NCBI GenBank assembly: GCA_023419175.1
Contig: JAEZYG010000045.1
Span: forward strand, 1 to 46,732
Length of the DNA stretch: 46,732 nucleotides
Direction of reading: 5' to 3'
Origin: Actinomycetes bacterium
GTDB taxonomy: Bacteria; Actinomycetota; Actinomycetes; Propionibacteriales; Propionibacteriaceae
The notes beneath the pieces were generated by a model. The model made no database searches and was not told the DNA's origin. It worked only from the letters and a program-made list of their open reading frames with translations. Of this stretch, positions 8,442 to 17,483 are shown in pieces. The stretch's first letter is position 1; the number at the start of each line of letters is the position of its first letter. The translations under genes and the position numbers were made by a program.

Positions 8442-9446
8442 ATGGACGATCGCGAGAAACTCGCCTTGACATCGTCGGGTCGTCCTATCCACATTCCGGT
8501 CATGTGTGATCGGATCGGCGACTATCTAGCATCGTCGCTCTCCTCCAGTGAACCTTCCATCTATGTGGATCTCACCTTGGGAATGGGAGGACACGCTTTT
8601 GCTTTTCTTACCAGATTCCCTAACGCTTCCCTGATCGGATTCGATCACGATTCACATGCCTTAGAAATAGCGCGTAGGCATCTTGAACCTTTCGGGCAGC
8701 GGGTTAGGTTGGTGAGAGCTCGATTCGATCAATGCGGTTCTATTCTCGATCAGATGGGGTGCACTATCGATGGGGCATTGGCAGATCTTGGATTGTCCAG
8801 CCTCCAAATAGACGATGAGGAACGCGGATTCAGCTACTCCAAAGACACTCCGCTCGACATGCGCATGGACGATCGATGCACAGTATCGGCAAGCGATATC
8901 GTCAATAGCTATACCGCTTCCGATCTCGCCTCCGTGTTTACTCGATACGCTCAACAGCCCGCAGCTAAAAGAATCGCCGCTGCGATCGTGGCAGCTCGCA
9001 GTAAAACTTCTATCAAAACCTCTCAGCAGCTTGTCGACATCATCGTAGACGCTCTGCCTGCAGCTATGCGATATTCCAAGCAAGGCGGTGGGCATCCCGC
9101 GAAGAAGATTTTCCAAGCATTGCGTATCGAAGTGAATGGGGAACTCGATGCTTTAACACGGATGTTGCCCGATGTGATGAATCATTTGAATAAAGGTGGG
9201 CGTTTCGCCGTCTTAAGCTATCATTCCGGAGAAGATCGCCTTGTCAAACAGGCGTTTCAGGAGGCATGTCGAGATCGAGCTCCACATAAAATGCCTCTTA
9301 TCCCCGAATCCTATCGAGCGCACTATGCTCTGTGTACTAAAGGGGCAGAACGTCCAGATGAAGATCAGGTCACTGCTAACCCGAGGGCGGCTTCAGCGAA
9401 GCTGCGGGTGATCGAACGTATCGCTGATCGAGAGGGGGAACGATGA
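8442..9446 (+). CDS. rsmH: 16S rRNA m4C1402 methyltransferase
   Basis: A 334-residue S-adenosylmethionine-dependent methyltransferase (formerly MraW) that methylates N4 of C1402 in 16S rRNA in the small-subunit decoding centre. Motifs: HIPVM near residue 18, the SAM-binding YVDLTLGMGGHAFAFL, GFDHD, ADLGLSSLQID, RGFSYSKDTPLDMRMD and HPAKKIFQALRIEVN, then SYHSGEDRLVK. An excellent GGGAGGGA ribosome binding site precedes the ATG. The stop TGA overlaps the ATG of ftsL (ATGA). It is placed second in the dcw operon, behind the structured RNA. Confidence 0.96.
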   Translation: MDDREKLALTSSGRPIHIPVMCDRIGDYLASSLSSSEPSIYVDLTLGMGGHAFAFLTRFPNASLIGFDHDSHALEIARRHLEPFGQRVRLVRARFDQCGSILDQMGCTIDGALADLGLSSLQIDDEERGFSYSKDTPLDMRMDDRCTVSASDIVNSYTASDLASVFTRYAQQPAAKRIAAAIVAARSKTSIKTSQQLVDIIVDALPAAMRYSKQGGGHPAKKIFQALRIEVNGELDALTRMLPDVMNHLNKGGRFAVLSYHSGEDRLVKQAFQEACRDRAPHKMPLIPESYRAHYALCTKGAERPDEDQVTANPRAASAKLRVIERIADREGER

Positions 9447-9988
9447 GTGCTTCTTTCGATGAGGCTCCTAGCGCCCGTCTGGTACGAGTGGAAAAACGCC
9501 CCTCGATTGTCCATCTGCCCTTCAGTATCTTCATCGCAGTTTTGATCAGCATCGGCATGACTGGAGTGGTCGTCTTATCCAATATTATTCAAAATCAATC
9601 GGAAAATTTGGCGGCATTGCAATCGGAAGAATCCGAATTGCGTTATCAAGAAGCGGGTCTATCGGCTCAGGCGCAAGATCTTCGATCCAGTCAAAATCTT
9701 GCGACTCGTGCTTGGGATCTGGGGATGCGTCCCAATCCGAATCCGGCGTTTATCCTCATGCCGTCCAAAACGATTAAAGGACAAGCCGACCCCGTTGTGG
9801 GAAATGAATTGCCCTTCATGGTTCCCCACAATTCCTCTCAAAAAGATGACAATGCTGGAACGGGATTTATCCCTGGGAGACAAGGGGAAATCGAGGAGGT
9901 ATCGCCTTCTCCTTCTTTGGAACCTAGCGGGTCTGCATCTGCCCCATCGTCAGCTCAACCATCTGCTTCCTCTCAGGAAGGAAGATGA
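9443..9988 (+). CDS. ftsL: FtsL-like septum protein
   Basis: A 181-residue bitopic membrane protein: a short basic cytoplasmic N-terminus, one membrane segment (about residues 28-50), then a heptad-like stretch (QSENLAALQSEESELRYQEA) and a Ser/Pro-rich tail. Topology and place between rsmH and ftsI identify it as FtsL, which joins FtsQ and FtsB to activate FtsWI. Sequence conservation in this family is weak, so the assignment rests mainly on position. The start overlaps rsmH by four bases and the end overlaps ftsI. Confidence 0.8.
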   Translation: MSASFDEAPSARLVRVEKRPSIVHLPFSIFIAVLISIGMTGVVVLSNIIQNQSENLAALQSEESELRYQEAGLSAQAQDLRSSQNLATRAWDLGMRPNPNPAFILMPSKTIKGQADPVVGNELPFMVPHNSSQKDDNAGTGFIPGRQGEIEEVSPSPSLEPSGSASAPSSAQPSASSQEGR

Positions 9989-11913
9989 TGAATCAGCATA
10001 GATCGCGCCCTTATCCATCGTCTGCGATGAAAAAAACAGACTTTCGCTCCTCATCGAAACGCAGGAGATATCCCAGCAGCGAACCTATCGTCTTTCCTCT
10101 CGCGTCCACTCAAAAGAGGATTACGATTTTTTTCCTCTTCGTCGCCTTCCTGATCTCGATAGCGACTGGACGAGCAGTTCTCCTCCAAGGAATCGATGCA
10201 TCGGCGAATGCGCAGGCGGCTGCTGAACAGTTAACTCGCTCACGAGTCCTCAAAGCCGATCGCGGGTTGATTCTGGATCGCAACGGACAGCGTCTGGCAG
10301 AAACCCAGCCAGCTTTCATGGTGATCGCCGACCCCTATTCCATCTCGACGAATGGGATGGATCCAGATGCGATGGACGATGAGGATCGCGCTAAAGCGAT
10401 GAAAGCCCCAGAAGAGATCGCCAAGATCCTCGTACGCTATCTCGGAGGAAAGGCGAGCGACTATCAACCGAAATTGGAAGCCAAACGCAATCGAGATGGC
10501 TCGCCCAATATGTATGAGGTATTGCGCAGGCAAGTCTCGGCAGATATCTACCAACAGATGTCCACGGCATTGAAAGATGGCGGCTGGTATGGGGTCTATG
10601 CCCAGCCCGATCCCGTCCGTTACTATCCGAACGGGCAATTGGCGGCCAATGTCATCGGCTTTGTCAACGGGGAAGGGGAAGGCGCTGGCGGTTTGGAATA
10701 TTCCCGCAATGAACAGCTCAAAGGAGTGGACGGAACACAGACTTATCAGACCTCTCGCTATGGAACCATCCCTCTTGGCGAAGGGACTTTGGTGGAGCCG
10801 GTGAACGGAGCTACCTATCAGCTCACCATCGACGCGGAGATGCAGTGGATGGCGGAGACGGAATTGGCTAATGCTATTGACAAGCACAAAGCTAAATCGG
10901 GGACGGCAATCGTCATGGCAGTCCAGACAGGCGAAATCTTGGCAATGGCGAACGCCCCCAGCTTCGACCCCAATAGAACAGCTCAAAGCGATCCTGAACA
11001 GTTGGGGAATAGGGCGGTTACCGATGCCTATGAGCCGGGTTCTGTTCAGAAAGTCTTAACCTTCGCTGCCTTACTCGATGCAGGCTTACTCACCCCAGAC
11101 TCCACAATGGAGGTTCCCGGTTCGATCATGTCCGGTGGAGCTCCGATTAACGATGCGTGGGGTCACGGTGTGCTCAATATGAGAGCTCGAGGAGTTTTGG
11201 CTCAATCGTCGAATGTCGGTACCGTCCAATTTGCCCGCCTGATGGATAAAAAAGTGCTCCACGATTATCTCGATAGTTTCGGGTTGGGGAAGTCCACGGG
11301 CATTGAATTACCTGGCGAATCTGGGGGGACGATGGGATATATACCCGGCCCTGATATGCCCGATTACGCTCTAGATCAGATCTCTTTCGGTCAGGGTTTG
11401 AGCGTGACCGCCGTCCAAGAGGCAGCCGCTTTAGCCGCTGTCACCAACGGTGGCATCTATCACCAACCTACGGTGATCGCTTCGGTGAGCACAGCTCAAG
11501 GAGATCCAATCGATATCGAACGCAAAGAGCCGACGCGGGTCATCAGCGAGCAGGCATCGCACGATGTGCTCAATATGATGGAAGCATCCGTCGCCTCCCC
11601 AGAAATGAGCACTTTGGACGCGACGATGATTCCTGGATACCGCATGGCTGGCAAATCGGGTACAGCTCAAAAGATCGGCGAATTGGGAAATTACGACGGT
11701 GGCTATACCGGTTCCTATGTTGCCGTAGCTCCTGTGGACAATCCTCAAATCTTGGTCTATGTCGTCATCGATGAACCCACTCAAGGGTATTACGGTGGTG
11801 TGGTGGCATATCCTGCGGCGGCTCAGCTCATGCGTCAAGCTCTTCCCCGCTACGGCATAGCCCCGAGCAATGACATACCCGAATATCGCGACCCGCTCTT
11901 CTACGAACCGTGA
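9985..11913 (+). CDS. ftsI: Septal peptidoglycan transpeptidase FtsI / PBP3
   Basis: A 642-residue class B penicillin-binding protein that cross-links septal peptidoglycan with FtsW. After a basic cytoplasmic stretch of about 45 residues there is one membrane segment (near residues 48-68), a pedestal domain (DRGLILDRNGQRLAETQP) and the transpeptidase domain. The catalytic motifs are Ser353-V-Q-K, SSN at 408-410 and KSG at 557-559 (family KTG/KSG). No PASTA domains are present. The start ATG overlaps the ftsL stop. Beta-lactam target. Confidence 0.95.
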   Translation: MMNQHRSRPYPSSAMKKTDFRSSSKRRRYPSSEPIVFPLASTQKRITIFFLFVAFLISIATGRAVLLQGIDASANAQAAAEQLTRSRVLKADRGLILDRNGQRLAETQPAFMVIADPYSISTNGMDPDAMDDEDRAKAMKAPEEIAKILVRYLGGKASDYQPKLEAKRNRDGSPNMYEVLRRQVSADIYQQMSTALKDGGWYGVYAQPDPVRYYPNGQLAANVIGFVNGEGEGAGGLEYSRNEQLKGVDGTQTYQTSRYGTIPLGEGTLVEPVNGATYQLTIDAEMQWMAETELANAIDKHKAKSGTAIVMAVQTGEILAMANAPSFDPNRTAQSDPEQLGNRAVTDAYEPGSVQKVLTFAALLDAGLLTPDSTMEVPGSIMSGGAPINDAWGHGVLNMRARGVLAQSSNVGTVQFARLMDKKVLHDYLDSFGLGKSTGIELPGESGGTMGYIPGPDMPDYALDQISFGQGLSVTAVQEAAALAAVTNGGIYHQPTVIASVSTAQGDPIDIERKEPTRVISEQASHDVLNMMEASVASPEMSTLDATMIPGYRMAGKSGTAQKIGELGNYDGGYTGSYVAVAPVDNPQILVYVVIDEPTQGYYGGVVAYPAAAQLMRQALPRYGIAPSNDIPEYRDPLFYEP

Positions 11914-11920
11914 GCAGATA

Positions 11921-13474
11921 ATGACCCACAGCAGTGAGATGAATGATAAAAACCGTCCGCATATCCTCGGACGCCGATTGGATGATCTGACCTCATCCCT
12001 TCCACTCAACGTGGATAAAGGTGAAACCCTCGTTCGCGGGATCACCTTGGATTCTCGACAGGTACATACAGGTGATCTCTATGTGGCGATGCCCGGCCAG
12101 CGTTTTCACGGAGGGCAATTTATCGATCAGGCTCTACAAGCTGGTGCTGTCGCTGTCTTGACCGATGAAAAAGGAGCAGAGCTCATCGGATATAGAGACG
12201 ATCTTGCCATGGCGGTCGGCGATGATGTGCGCACATCGATGGCTGTGATCGCAGCCCGCCTCTACGATCATCCTGCAGATAAGATGACCACCTTTGCTGT
12301 AACCGGGACGAATGGTAAGACGACAACGGTTACGATGCTCGCCGCCGCCCTGGCTGGTGCCCATCGTCGTCACGCCACCATTGGAACCTTGGGTTTTGAT
12401 ATCGATGGAGAAGCGATTCACTATGAGCGGACGACGGTGACCACTCCTGAATCATGCGATCTGCATTCCCTCTTTGCGCTCATGGTGGAGCGAGGAGTGA
12501 GCGATATGGCGATGGAGGTCAGCTCTCACGCCCTAGCTCTCAAACGAACCGAAGGGATTTGTTTCGATATCGCTGGATTTACCAATTTGGGACACGATCA
12601 TTTGGATTTCCACGACAGTATAGAGGACTATTTCGAGGCGAAATCCCATCTTTTCACTTCGGCTTCAGCACGTCTCGCTGTGATCTGCACCGATTCTGAT
12701 GCGGGGAAGAAAATGGCTGAGCGAGCTCGTCGTGAAGGAGTGAAGACCTTCACGATCGGATCGGGATCTGCCTGCGATTACCGTATAGAAAATTCGCGTC
12801 CTTATCTCAGCGGTTCTCGAGCAGATCTTGTCTTCGCAAATCAGCGCTATGAGTTGAAGATCGTGATGCCTGGCGCTTTTAACGTGCTCAATGCTGCATT
12901 GGCTTTCGCGATGGCCCATCAGTCGGGCTATGAACCATGCGATATTCTTCGTGGACTTGCCCAGGCTAAAGTTCGTGGACGTATGGAGCCACTCTGCCTT
13001 GACGGCGGACCTATGGTCTATGTTGATTTCGCCCACACTCCAGAAGCGATTGAAGCGACCTTGAAAGCTCTTGATGAGCAGAAGAAGGCGTTAGATCCAT
13101 CATCACGTCTGATCGCTGTCTTGGGAGCAGGAGGGGATCGCGATGCGAAGAAACGCCCGCTCATGGGGAAAGTGGCTTCGCAGATCGCCGATATTCTCAT
13201 CGTCACCGATGACAATCCGCGAAGTGAAGATCCGTCATCTATCCGTCAGCAGATTCTCGATGGGGCTGAGGGAATCTGCCAGCTTATCGATGGACAAGAG
13301 CGCCACTTGGCAATCGCTGAGAGTTTAAAGATCGCTCGTCATGGCGATATCGTCGCCATCCTCGGTAAAGGACATGAAACGACCCAGCAGATAGGCAATC
13401 GTCTGATCGACTTTGACGATGTGGCGATCACCTCCCATATATGGAATGAGATGAGCCAGAAGGGGGAGCGATGA
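11921..13474 (+). CDS. murE: UDP-MurNAc-tripeptide synthetase MurE
   Basis: A 517-residue Mur ligase adding the third stem-peptide residue to UDP-MurNAc-L-Ala-D-Glu. It has the ATP loop VTGTNGKTTT, the middle-domain VSSHAL and the C-terminal motif DDNPRSEDP; the DNPR form is typical of diaminopimelate-adding enzymes rather than lysine-adding ones. Whether meso- or LL-diaminopimelate is used cannot be told. The start is taken at 11921, seven bases after the ftsI stop; 11939 (MNDKNRP) is an alternative, and the open upstream extension lies inside ftsI. Ends overlapping murF by four bases. Confidence 0.94.
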   Translation: MTHSSEMNDKNRPHILGRRLDDLTSSLPLNVDKGETLVRGITLDSRQVHTGDLYVAMPGQRFHGGQFIDQALQAGAVAVLTDEKGAELIGYRDDLAMAVGDDVRTSMAVIAARLYDHPADKMTTFAVTGTNGKTTTVTMLAAALAGAHRRHATIGTLGFDIDGEAIHYERTTVTTPESCDLHSLFALMVERGVSDMAMEVSSHALALKRTEGICFDIAGFTNLGHDHLDFHDSIEDYFEAKSHLFTSASARLAVICTDSDAGKKMAERARREGVKTFTIGSGSACDYRIENSRPYLSGSRADLVFANQRYELKIVMPGAFNVLNAALAFAMAHQSGYEPCDILRGLAQAKVRGRMEPLCLDGGPMVYVDFAHTPEAIEATLKALDEQKKALDPSSRLIAVLGAGGDRDAKKRPLMGKVASQIADILIVTDDNPRSEDPSSIRQQILDGAEGICQLIDGQERHLAIAESLKIARHGDIVAILGKGHETTQQIGNRLIDFDDVAITSHIWNEMSQKGER

Positions 13475-14916
13475 GAATCTCATCTATTGCTGATCTCGCA
13501 AAGGCAGTGGAAGAAGCTGGCTGTCCAGTCGAGATAAAAGGACGATCAGATAGTCTTCTCGGTCCCGATGTCTGTATCGATTCGAGACAGGTGACGAACG
13601 GCTCGATCTTTGTCGCTTTGAAAGGCGAACGCGTCGATGGGCATGACTACGTTCGCTCCGCTTATGAAGCCGGCGCATCGTTGGCGTGTGTGTCCTATCC
13701 GGTCGATTGTGAGATCGATCAGATGGTCGCCTCGAGTGGAGACAGTCTCGATCTGCTTGCCGCTATAGCTCATGTGACGGTGGAAAAAGAGCGCTCTCGT
13801 CAGATGAAGACGATCGCGATCACCGGATCGAGCGGTAAGACGACGACAAAAGATCTTCTTGCCCATATCCTCTCAGGTGAGGGTCGAACGGTTGCCCCCA
13901 TAGGCTCATTTAATAATGAGATCGGAACCCCGCTGACCGCCTGTGAAGTCGATGAGCAGACCCGTTTTCTTATCAGCGAGATGGGCGCTCGTGGAGTGGG
14001 TCATATCGCTCATCTCTGTCGGATCGTCACCCCCGATATCGCGGTAGTGGTCAATATCGGACAAGCCCACGTAGGCGAATTCGGATCTGTGCAGATGACA
14101 GCTCAGGCGAAGGGGGAGATCTACGAGGCGCTGGACGATGACGGGTGGGCTGTTATCAATGCGGACGATGAACAGGTTCGTTCGTTGGCATCGCGTACAC
14201 GTGGACGGATCGCCCAATTTTCGATCGGCTCTTGCCCACCTATCGATGACAGGGTAGAAGCGATTTTTGGCGCCTCAGATCTTGAAGCTGACGATCAAGC
14301 CCGATATCGATTCATCTGGACCTGTCCGCAGGGACAGTGGCCTATCTCCCTTCTCGTCAGCGGACGTCATCAAGTATCAAATGCTTTGGCAGCAGCATCA
14401 TGTGCCTATCTGGCAGGGGTAGATCCGAAAAAAATCGCTGAACGCTTGTCCACGGCTCATCTGAATTCGTCGTGGAGGATGGACGTTCATAAGTGCGATA
14501 ACGGTACCGTCATCGTCAACGATGCCTATAACGCCAATCCGGATTCCATGAAGGCGGCTATCGAGACAGTTGCGTCTATGAAATATGCTGCGAAGGAACA
14601 TTCCTTGCGGCTTATCGCTGTGCTCGGGGATATGTTGGAATTGGGAGAGCAGAGTAGCAACGCGCATCGACAGATCGGAAAGCTATGCGCTCAGATGGGG
14701 GTTGATGAACTGATCACTGTCGGTCGCTATGCTGCTGATCTATGTGAAGGGGCTGTAGGTGAGAAGGCGGGAATGGTTGCCTATCAGCGTGAAAAAGATG
14801 AGATTATTCAGGCTGTGAATCTGCGTCCAGGAGATATTGTCGTAGTCAAAGCCAGTCGTTCGATGGGATTAGAACAGATCGCCCAAGCTTTGATCGAGAG
14901 GGAGGCGGTTAGATGA
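13471..14916 (+). CDS. murF: UDP-MurNAc-tripeptide D-Ala-D-Ala ligase
   Basis: A 481-residue Mur ligase that attaches D-alanyl-D-alanine to the tripeptide, completing the cytoplasmic pentapeptide precursor. The N-terminal domain has DSRQVTNGSIFVALKGERVDG, the ATP loop is ITGSSGKTTTKD, then FNNEIGTPL, the family ENGARGVGHI-like block (here EMGARGVGHI) and NDAYNANPDSM, and GDMLELG near the end. Starts on the ATGA overlap with murE and overlaps mraY the same way, so translational coupling is likely throughout. Confidence 0.96.
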   Translation: MRISSIADLAKAVEEAGCPVEIKGRSDSLLGPDVCIDSRQVTNGSIFVALKGERVDGHDYVRSAYEAGASLACVSYPVDCEIDQMVASSGDSLDLLAAIAHVTVEKERSRQMKTIAITGSSGKTTTKDLLAHILSGEGRTVAPIGSFNNEIGTPLTACEVDEQTRFLISEMGARGVGHIAHLCRIVTPDIAVVVNIGQAHVGEFGSVQMTAQAKGEIYEALDDDGWAVINADDEQVRSLASRTRGRIAQFSIGSCPPIDDRVEAIFGASDLEADDQARYRFIWTCPQGQWPISLLVSGRHQVSNALAAASCAYLAGVDPKKIAERLSTAHLNSSWRMDVHKCDNGTVIVNDAYNANPDSMKAAIETVASMKYAAKEHSLRLIAVLGDMLELGEQSSNAHRQIGKLCAQMGVDELITVGRYAADLCEGAVGEKAGMVAYQREKDEIIQAVNLRPGDIVVVKASRSMGLEQIAQALIEREAVR

Positions 14917-15977
14917 AGCTCATCATTGCAGCAGGAGTTTTTGCACTCTTTGCCACATTGATTGGCACCCGTTTATTCATCGCTTTCTTGGTGAAAAAAG
15001 GCTACGGACAATTCGTTCGTGACGATGGACCATCCTCCCATTCCTCAAAACGCGGTACCCCGACTATGGGCGGTGCTGTGGTCATCTTGACGGTGGTCGC
15101 TGGCTATTTTTTCGCCCATCTGGTCACCTGGCAGCCGGTCACGCATACGGGATTATTGCTCTTAGCCTTGCTGAGTGGATGCGGTCTGCTGGGTTTTATA
15201 GATGATTGGACGAAGATCACCAATCAGCGATCTTTAGGTTTGACAAGTCGAGGCAAGATCATCGGACAGATCCTCATCGGTGTGATCTTTGGATGTCTCT
15301 CCTTGGTCTTCCCCAATCCATCTGGTGTGACTCCAGGATCTCAAGCGATTTCGGGAGTCAACGATATCGAATGGTTACGTCTACCCGCTGTCCTAGCAGT
15401 GGTGTGGATGACATTGCTCATCATCTCGGCTTCCAATGCGGTCAACCTCACCGATGGGTTAGACGGTTTGGCTACGGGATGTCTGGCGATGGTCTTTGGA
15501 GCCTATACCCTGATTTCAATTTGGCAGCGTAGCCATTGGTGTCGAGATGTGGTCGACGGACGTTTTTGCTATACAGTGCGAGATCCGTGGGATGTGGCGG
15601 TAGTCGCTGGAGCTCTCGCCGCTGCCTGCTTTGGTTTTCTATGGTGGAATGCGAAACCGGCAAAAATTTTCTTAGGTGATACGGGCTCGTTAGCTCTTGG
15701 CGCTGCGGTAGGCGGTCTTGCTATCGTCACCCGTACCGAATTGCTATTGATTTTGCTCGGATGTGTTTTCGTCATCGAAACCGTCTCGGTGATGATCCAG
15801 GTCAGCTATTTCAAAGCGACTAAAGGTAAGCGGGTATTCAAGATGACTCCGCTTCATCACCACTTTGAATTGCTCGGTTGGGAAGAGGTGACGGTGGTGA
15901 TCCGTTTCTGGATCATCTGCGGAATCGCGGTCATCGCCGCTCTGTCGATTTTCTATGCAAGTTGGCTTGCTCACTGA
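14913..15977 (+). CDS. mraY: Phospho-MurNAc-pentapeptide transferase MraY
   Basis: A 354-residue membrane enzyme of about ten helices that transfers phospho-MurNAc-pentapeptide to undecaprenyl phosphate, making lipid I. Motifs are all intact: KRGTPTMGG, GFIDDWTKI, NAVNLTDGLDGLA, WWNAKPAKIFLGDTGSLALG and TPLHHHFELLGW, which include the catalytic aspartates and the HHH loop. A GGGAGG ribosome binding site precedes the ATG, which overlaps the murF stop. Confidence 0.97.
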   Translation: MKLIIAAGVFALFATLIGTRLFIAFLVKKGYGQFVRDDGPSSHSSKRGTPTMGGAVVILTVVAGYFFAHLVTWQPVTHTGLLLLALLSGCGLLGFIDDWTKITNQRSLGLTSRGKIIGQILIGVIFGCLSLVFPNPSGVTPGSQAISGVNDIEWLRLPAVLAVVWMTLLIISASNAVNLTDGLDGLATGCLAMVFGAYTLISIWQRSHWCRDVVDGRFCYTVRDPWDVAVVAGALAAACFGFLWWNAKPAKIFLGDTGSLALGAAVGGLAIVTRTELLLILLGCVFVIETVSVMIQVSYFKATKGKRVFKMTPLHHHFELLGWEEVTVVIRFWIICGIAVIAALSIFYASWLAH

Positions 15978-16001
15978 TTCGCTTGAGGAAGGGATCCGCA
16001 T

Positions 16002-17483
16002 ATGCTGTCCTGGCTGAAAGAGGCGAACCGCCTATCGCCGTGGCATGAGGCTCGCGTTTGCGTTGCAGGAACCGGACGTGCTGGATTTGCTGCGGCAGAT
16101 GCTCTCGTGGAATTGGACGCCCATGTTGTCGTCATCGATGACGATGGGAGCGAACAGAATAGACAAAAGGCTCGTCTGCTTGAGGTTTTGGGAGCTGAAT
16201 GCCATATCGGCCCTGGATCATCTGAGACCCTTCCCGATGTCGATCTTCTCATCGTCTCCCCAGGTTGGCATCCGGATAGCCCCATGATCGTGAAGGCTCG
16301 CAACGCCGGCATAGAGATTTGGGGAGATGTGGAATTGTCCTGGAGATTGATGTATCCAGACCGCATCGTGCCTTGGCTGGGAATCACCGGGACGAATGGC
16401 AAGACGACCACCGCTCAGATGACAGTTGCGATCTTGGAGGCGGCTGGAATTAAAAGCTGTGCTGTCGGCAATATCGGTCGTCCGATTCTTGAAGCCATGC
16501 AGGACGATATCGACTACGAGGTCTATGTTGTCGAACTGTCCAGCTTTCAATTGCACTGGACGAAATCTCTCTCTTTGCATTCAGCTGCAGTTCTCAACGT
16601 GGAAGAAGACCATCTGGAATGGTATGCCCACGATGAGATGGGACGAGATCCGATGGAGGCCTATGCGGCGGATAAAGCCTCCATCTATCACCGTGTCGTC
16701 CATTCTTGTGTCTACAACGCAGATGCTGTCATCACTGAGAAGATGGTGGAACAAGCCGATGTCGTAGAGGGAGCTCGCGCAATCGGCTTCACTACGAATA
16801 TTCCACAGATGAGCATGATCGGTGTGGTAGATGATCTGATCGTCGATCGAGCTTTTGTCGCTCAACGGAAGGATTCGGCATTACCTCTCGTGTCGATTAG
16901 CGATATCGAACCTGCTGCCCGCCATGTCTGCCAAAATGCCATGGCGGCGGCATGTCTGGCTCGAAGCTATGGAGTTTCTCCAGCCGCAGTCGCTGAGGGT
17001 TTACGCTCCTATCGGGTCGATGAACACCGCATATCGACAGTCGCCATCCATGACGGAATCCGTTGGGTGGACGATTCCAAGGCGACCAATCCCCATGCAG
17101 CTCAAGCTTCTCTGAGCGCCTATGAATCTATCGTCTGGATCGCCGGTGGACAGGCGAAGGGAACCGATATCTTTCCGGTAGTGAAAGAATGCGGGAAACG
17201 TCTCAAAGCGGTAATTCTTCTCGGTAAAGATCGCGAAGTCTATGCGGAATCGATCCGCACTCACCTTCCCGATCTTCCGATCGCTATCATCGATACCCCA
17301 TCGCGAGAGGCGATGGGTGAAGCGGTTCAGGCAGCAGCCCATTACGCCCAATCAGGGGATACAGTTCTTCTCGCTCCCGGATGTGCTAGCAAAGATATGT
17401 GGAGTGGATATGACCAGCGGGGAGAGGATTTCATCGCTGCTGTCCAGACTCTGATAGGTCATGACGATGAGTCACAGTGTTAA
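16002..17483 (+). CDS. murD: UDP-MurNAc-L-Ala:D-Glu ligase MurD
   Basis: A 493-residue Mur ligase adding D-glutamate to UDP-MurNAc-L-alanine. The N-terminal Rossmann-like domain starts at RVCVAGTGRAGFAAADAL, the ATP loop is ITGTNGKTTTAQ, followed by GNIGRPIL and VELSSFQLHW, then VDEHRI, VDDSKATNPHAA and APGCASKD. A GAGGAAGG ribosome binding site precedes the ATG. The TAA stop lies 23 bases inside ftsW, one of the longer overlaps in the operon. Confidence 0.96.
   Translation: MLSWLKEANRLSPWHEARVCVAGTGRAGFAAADALVELDAHVVVIDDDGSEQNRQKARLLEVLGAECHIGPGSSETLPDVDLLIVSPGWHPDSPMIVKARNAGIEIWGDVELSWRLMYPDRIVPWLGITGTNGKTTTAQMTVAILEAAGIKSCAVGNIGRPILEAMQDDIDYEVYVVELSSFQLHWTKSLSLHSAAVLNVEEDHLEWYAHDEMGRDPMEAYAADKASIYHRVVHSCVYNADAVITEKMVEQADVVEGARAIGFTTNIPQMSMIGVVDDLIVDRAFVAQRKDSALPLVSISDIEPAARHVCQNAMAAACLARSYGVSPAAVAEGLRSYRVDEHRISTVAIHDGIRWVDDSKATNPHAAQASLSAYESIVWIAGGQAKGTDIFPVVKECGKRLKAVILLGKDREVYAESIRTHLPDLPIAIIDTPSREAMGEAVQAAAHYAQSGDTVLLAPGCASKDMWSGYDQRGEDFIAAVQTLIGHDDESQC

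Noticed and set aside
10240..10986. A 248-codon open frame antisense to ftsI
   Set aside because: Shadow of the strongly conserved transpeptidase frame; no family features.
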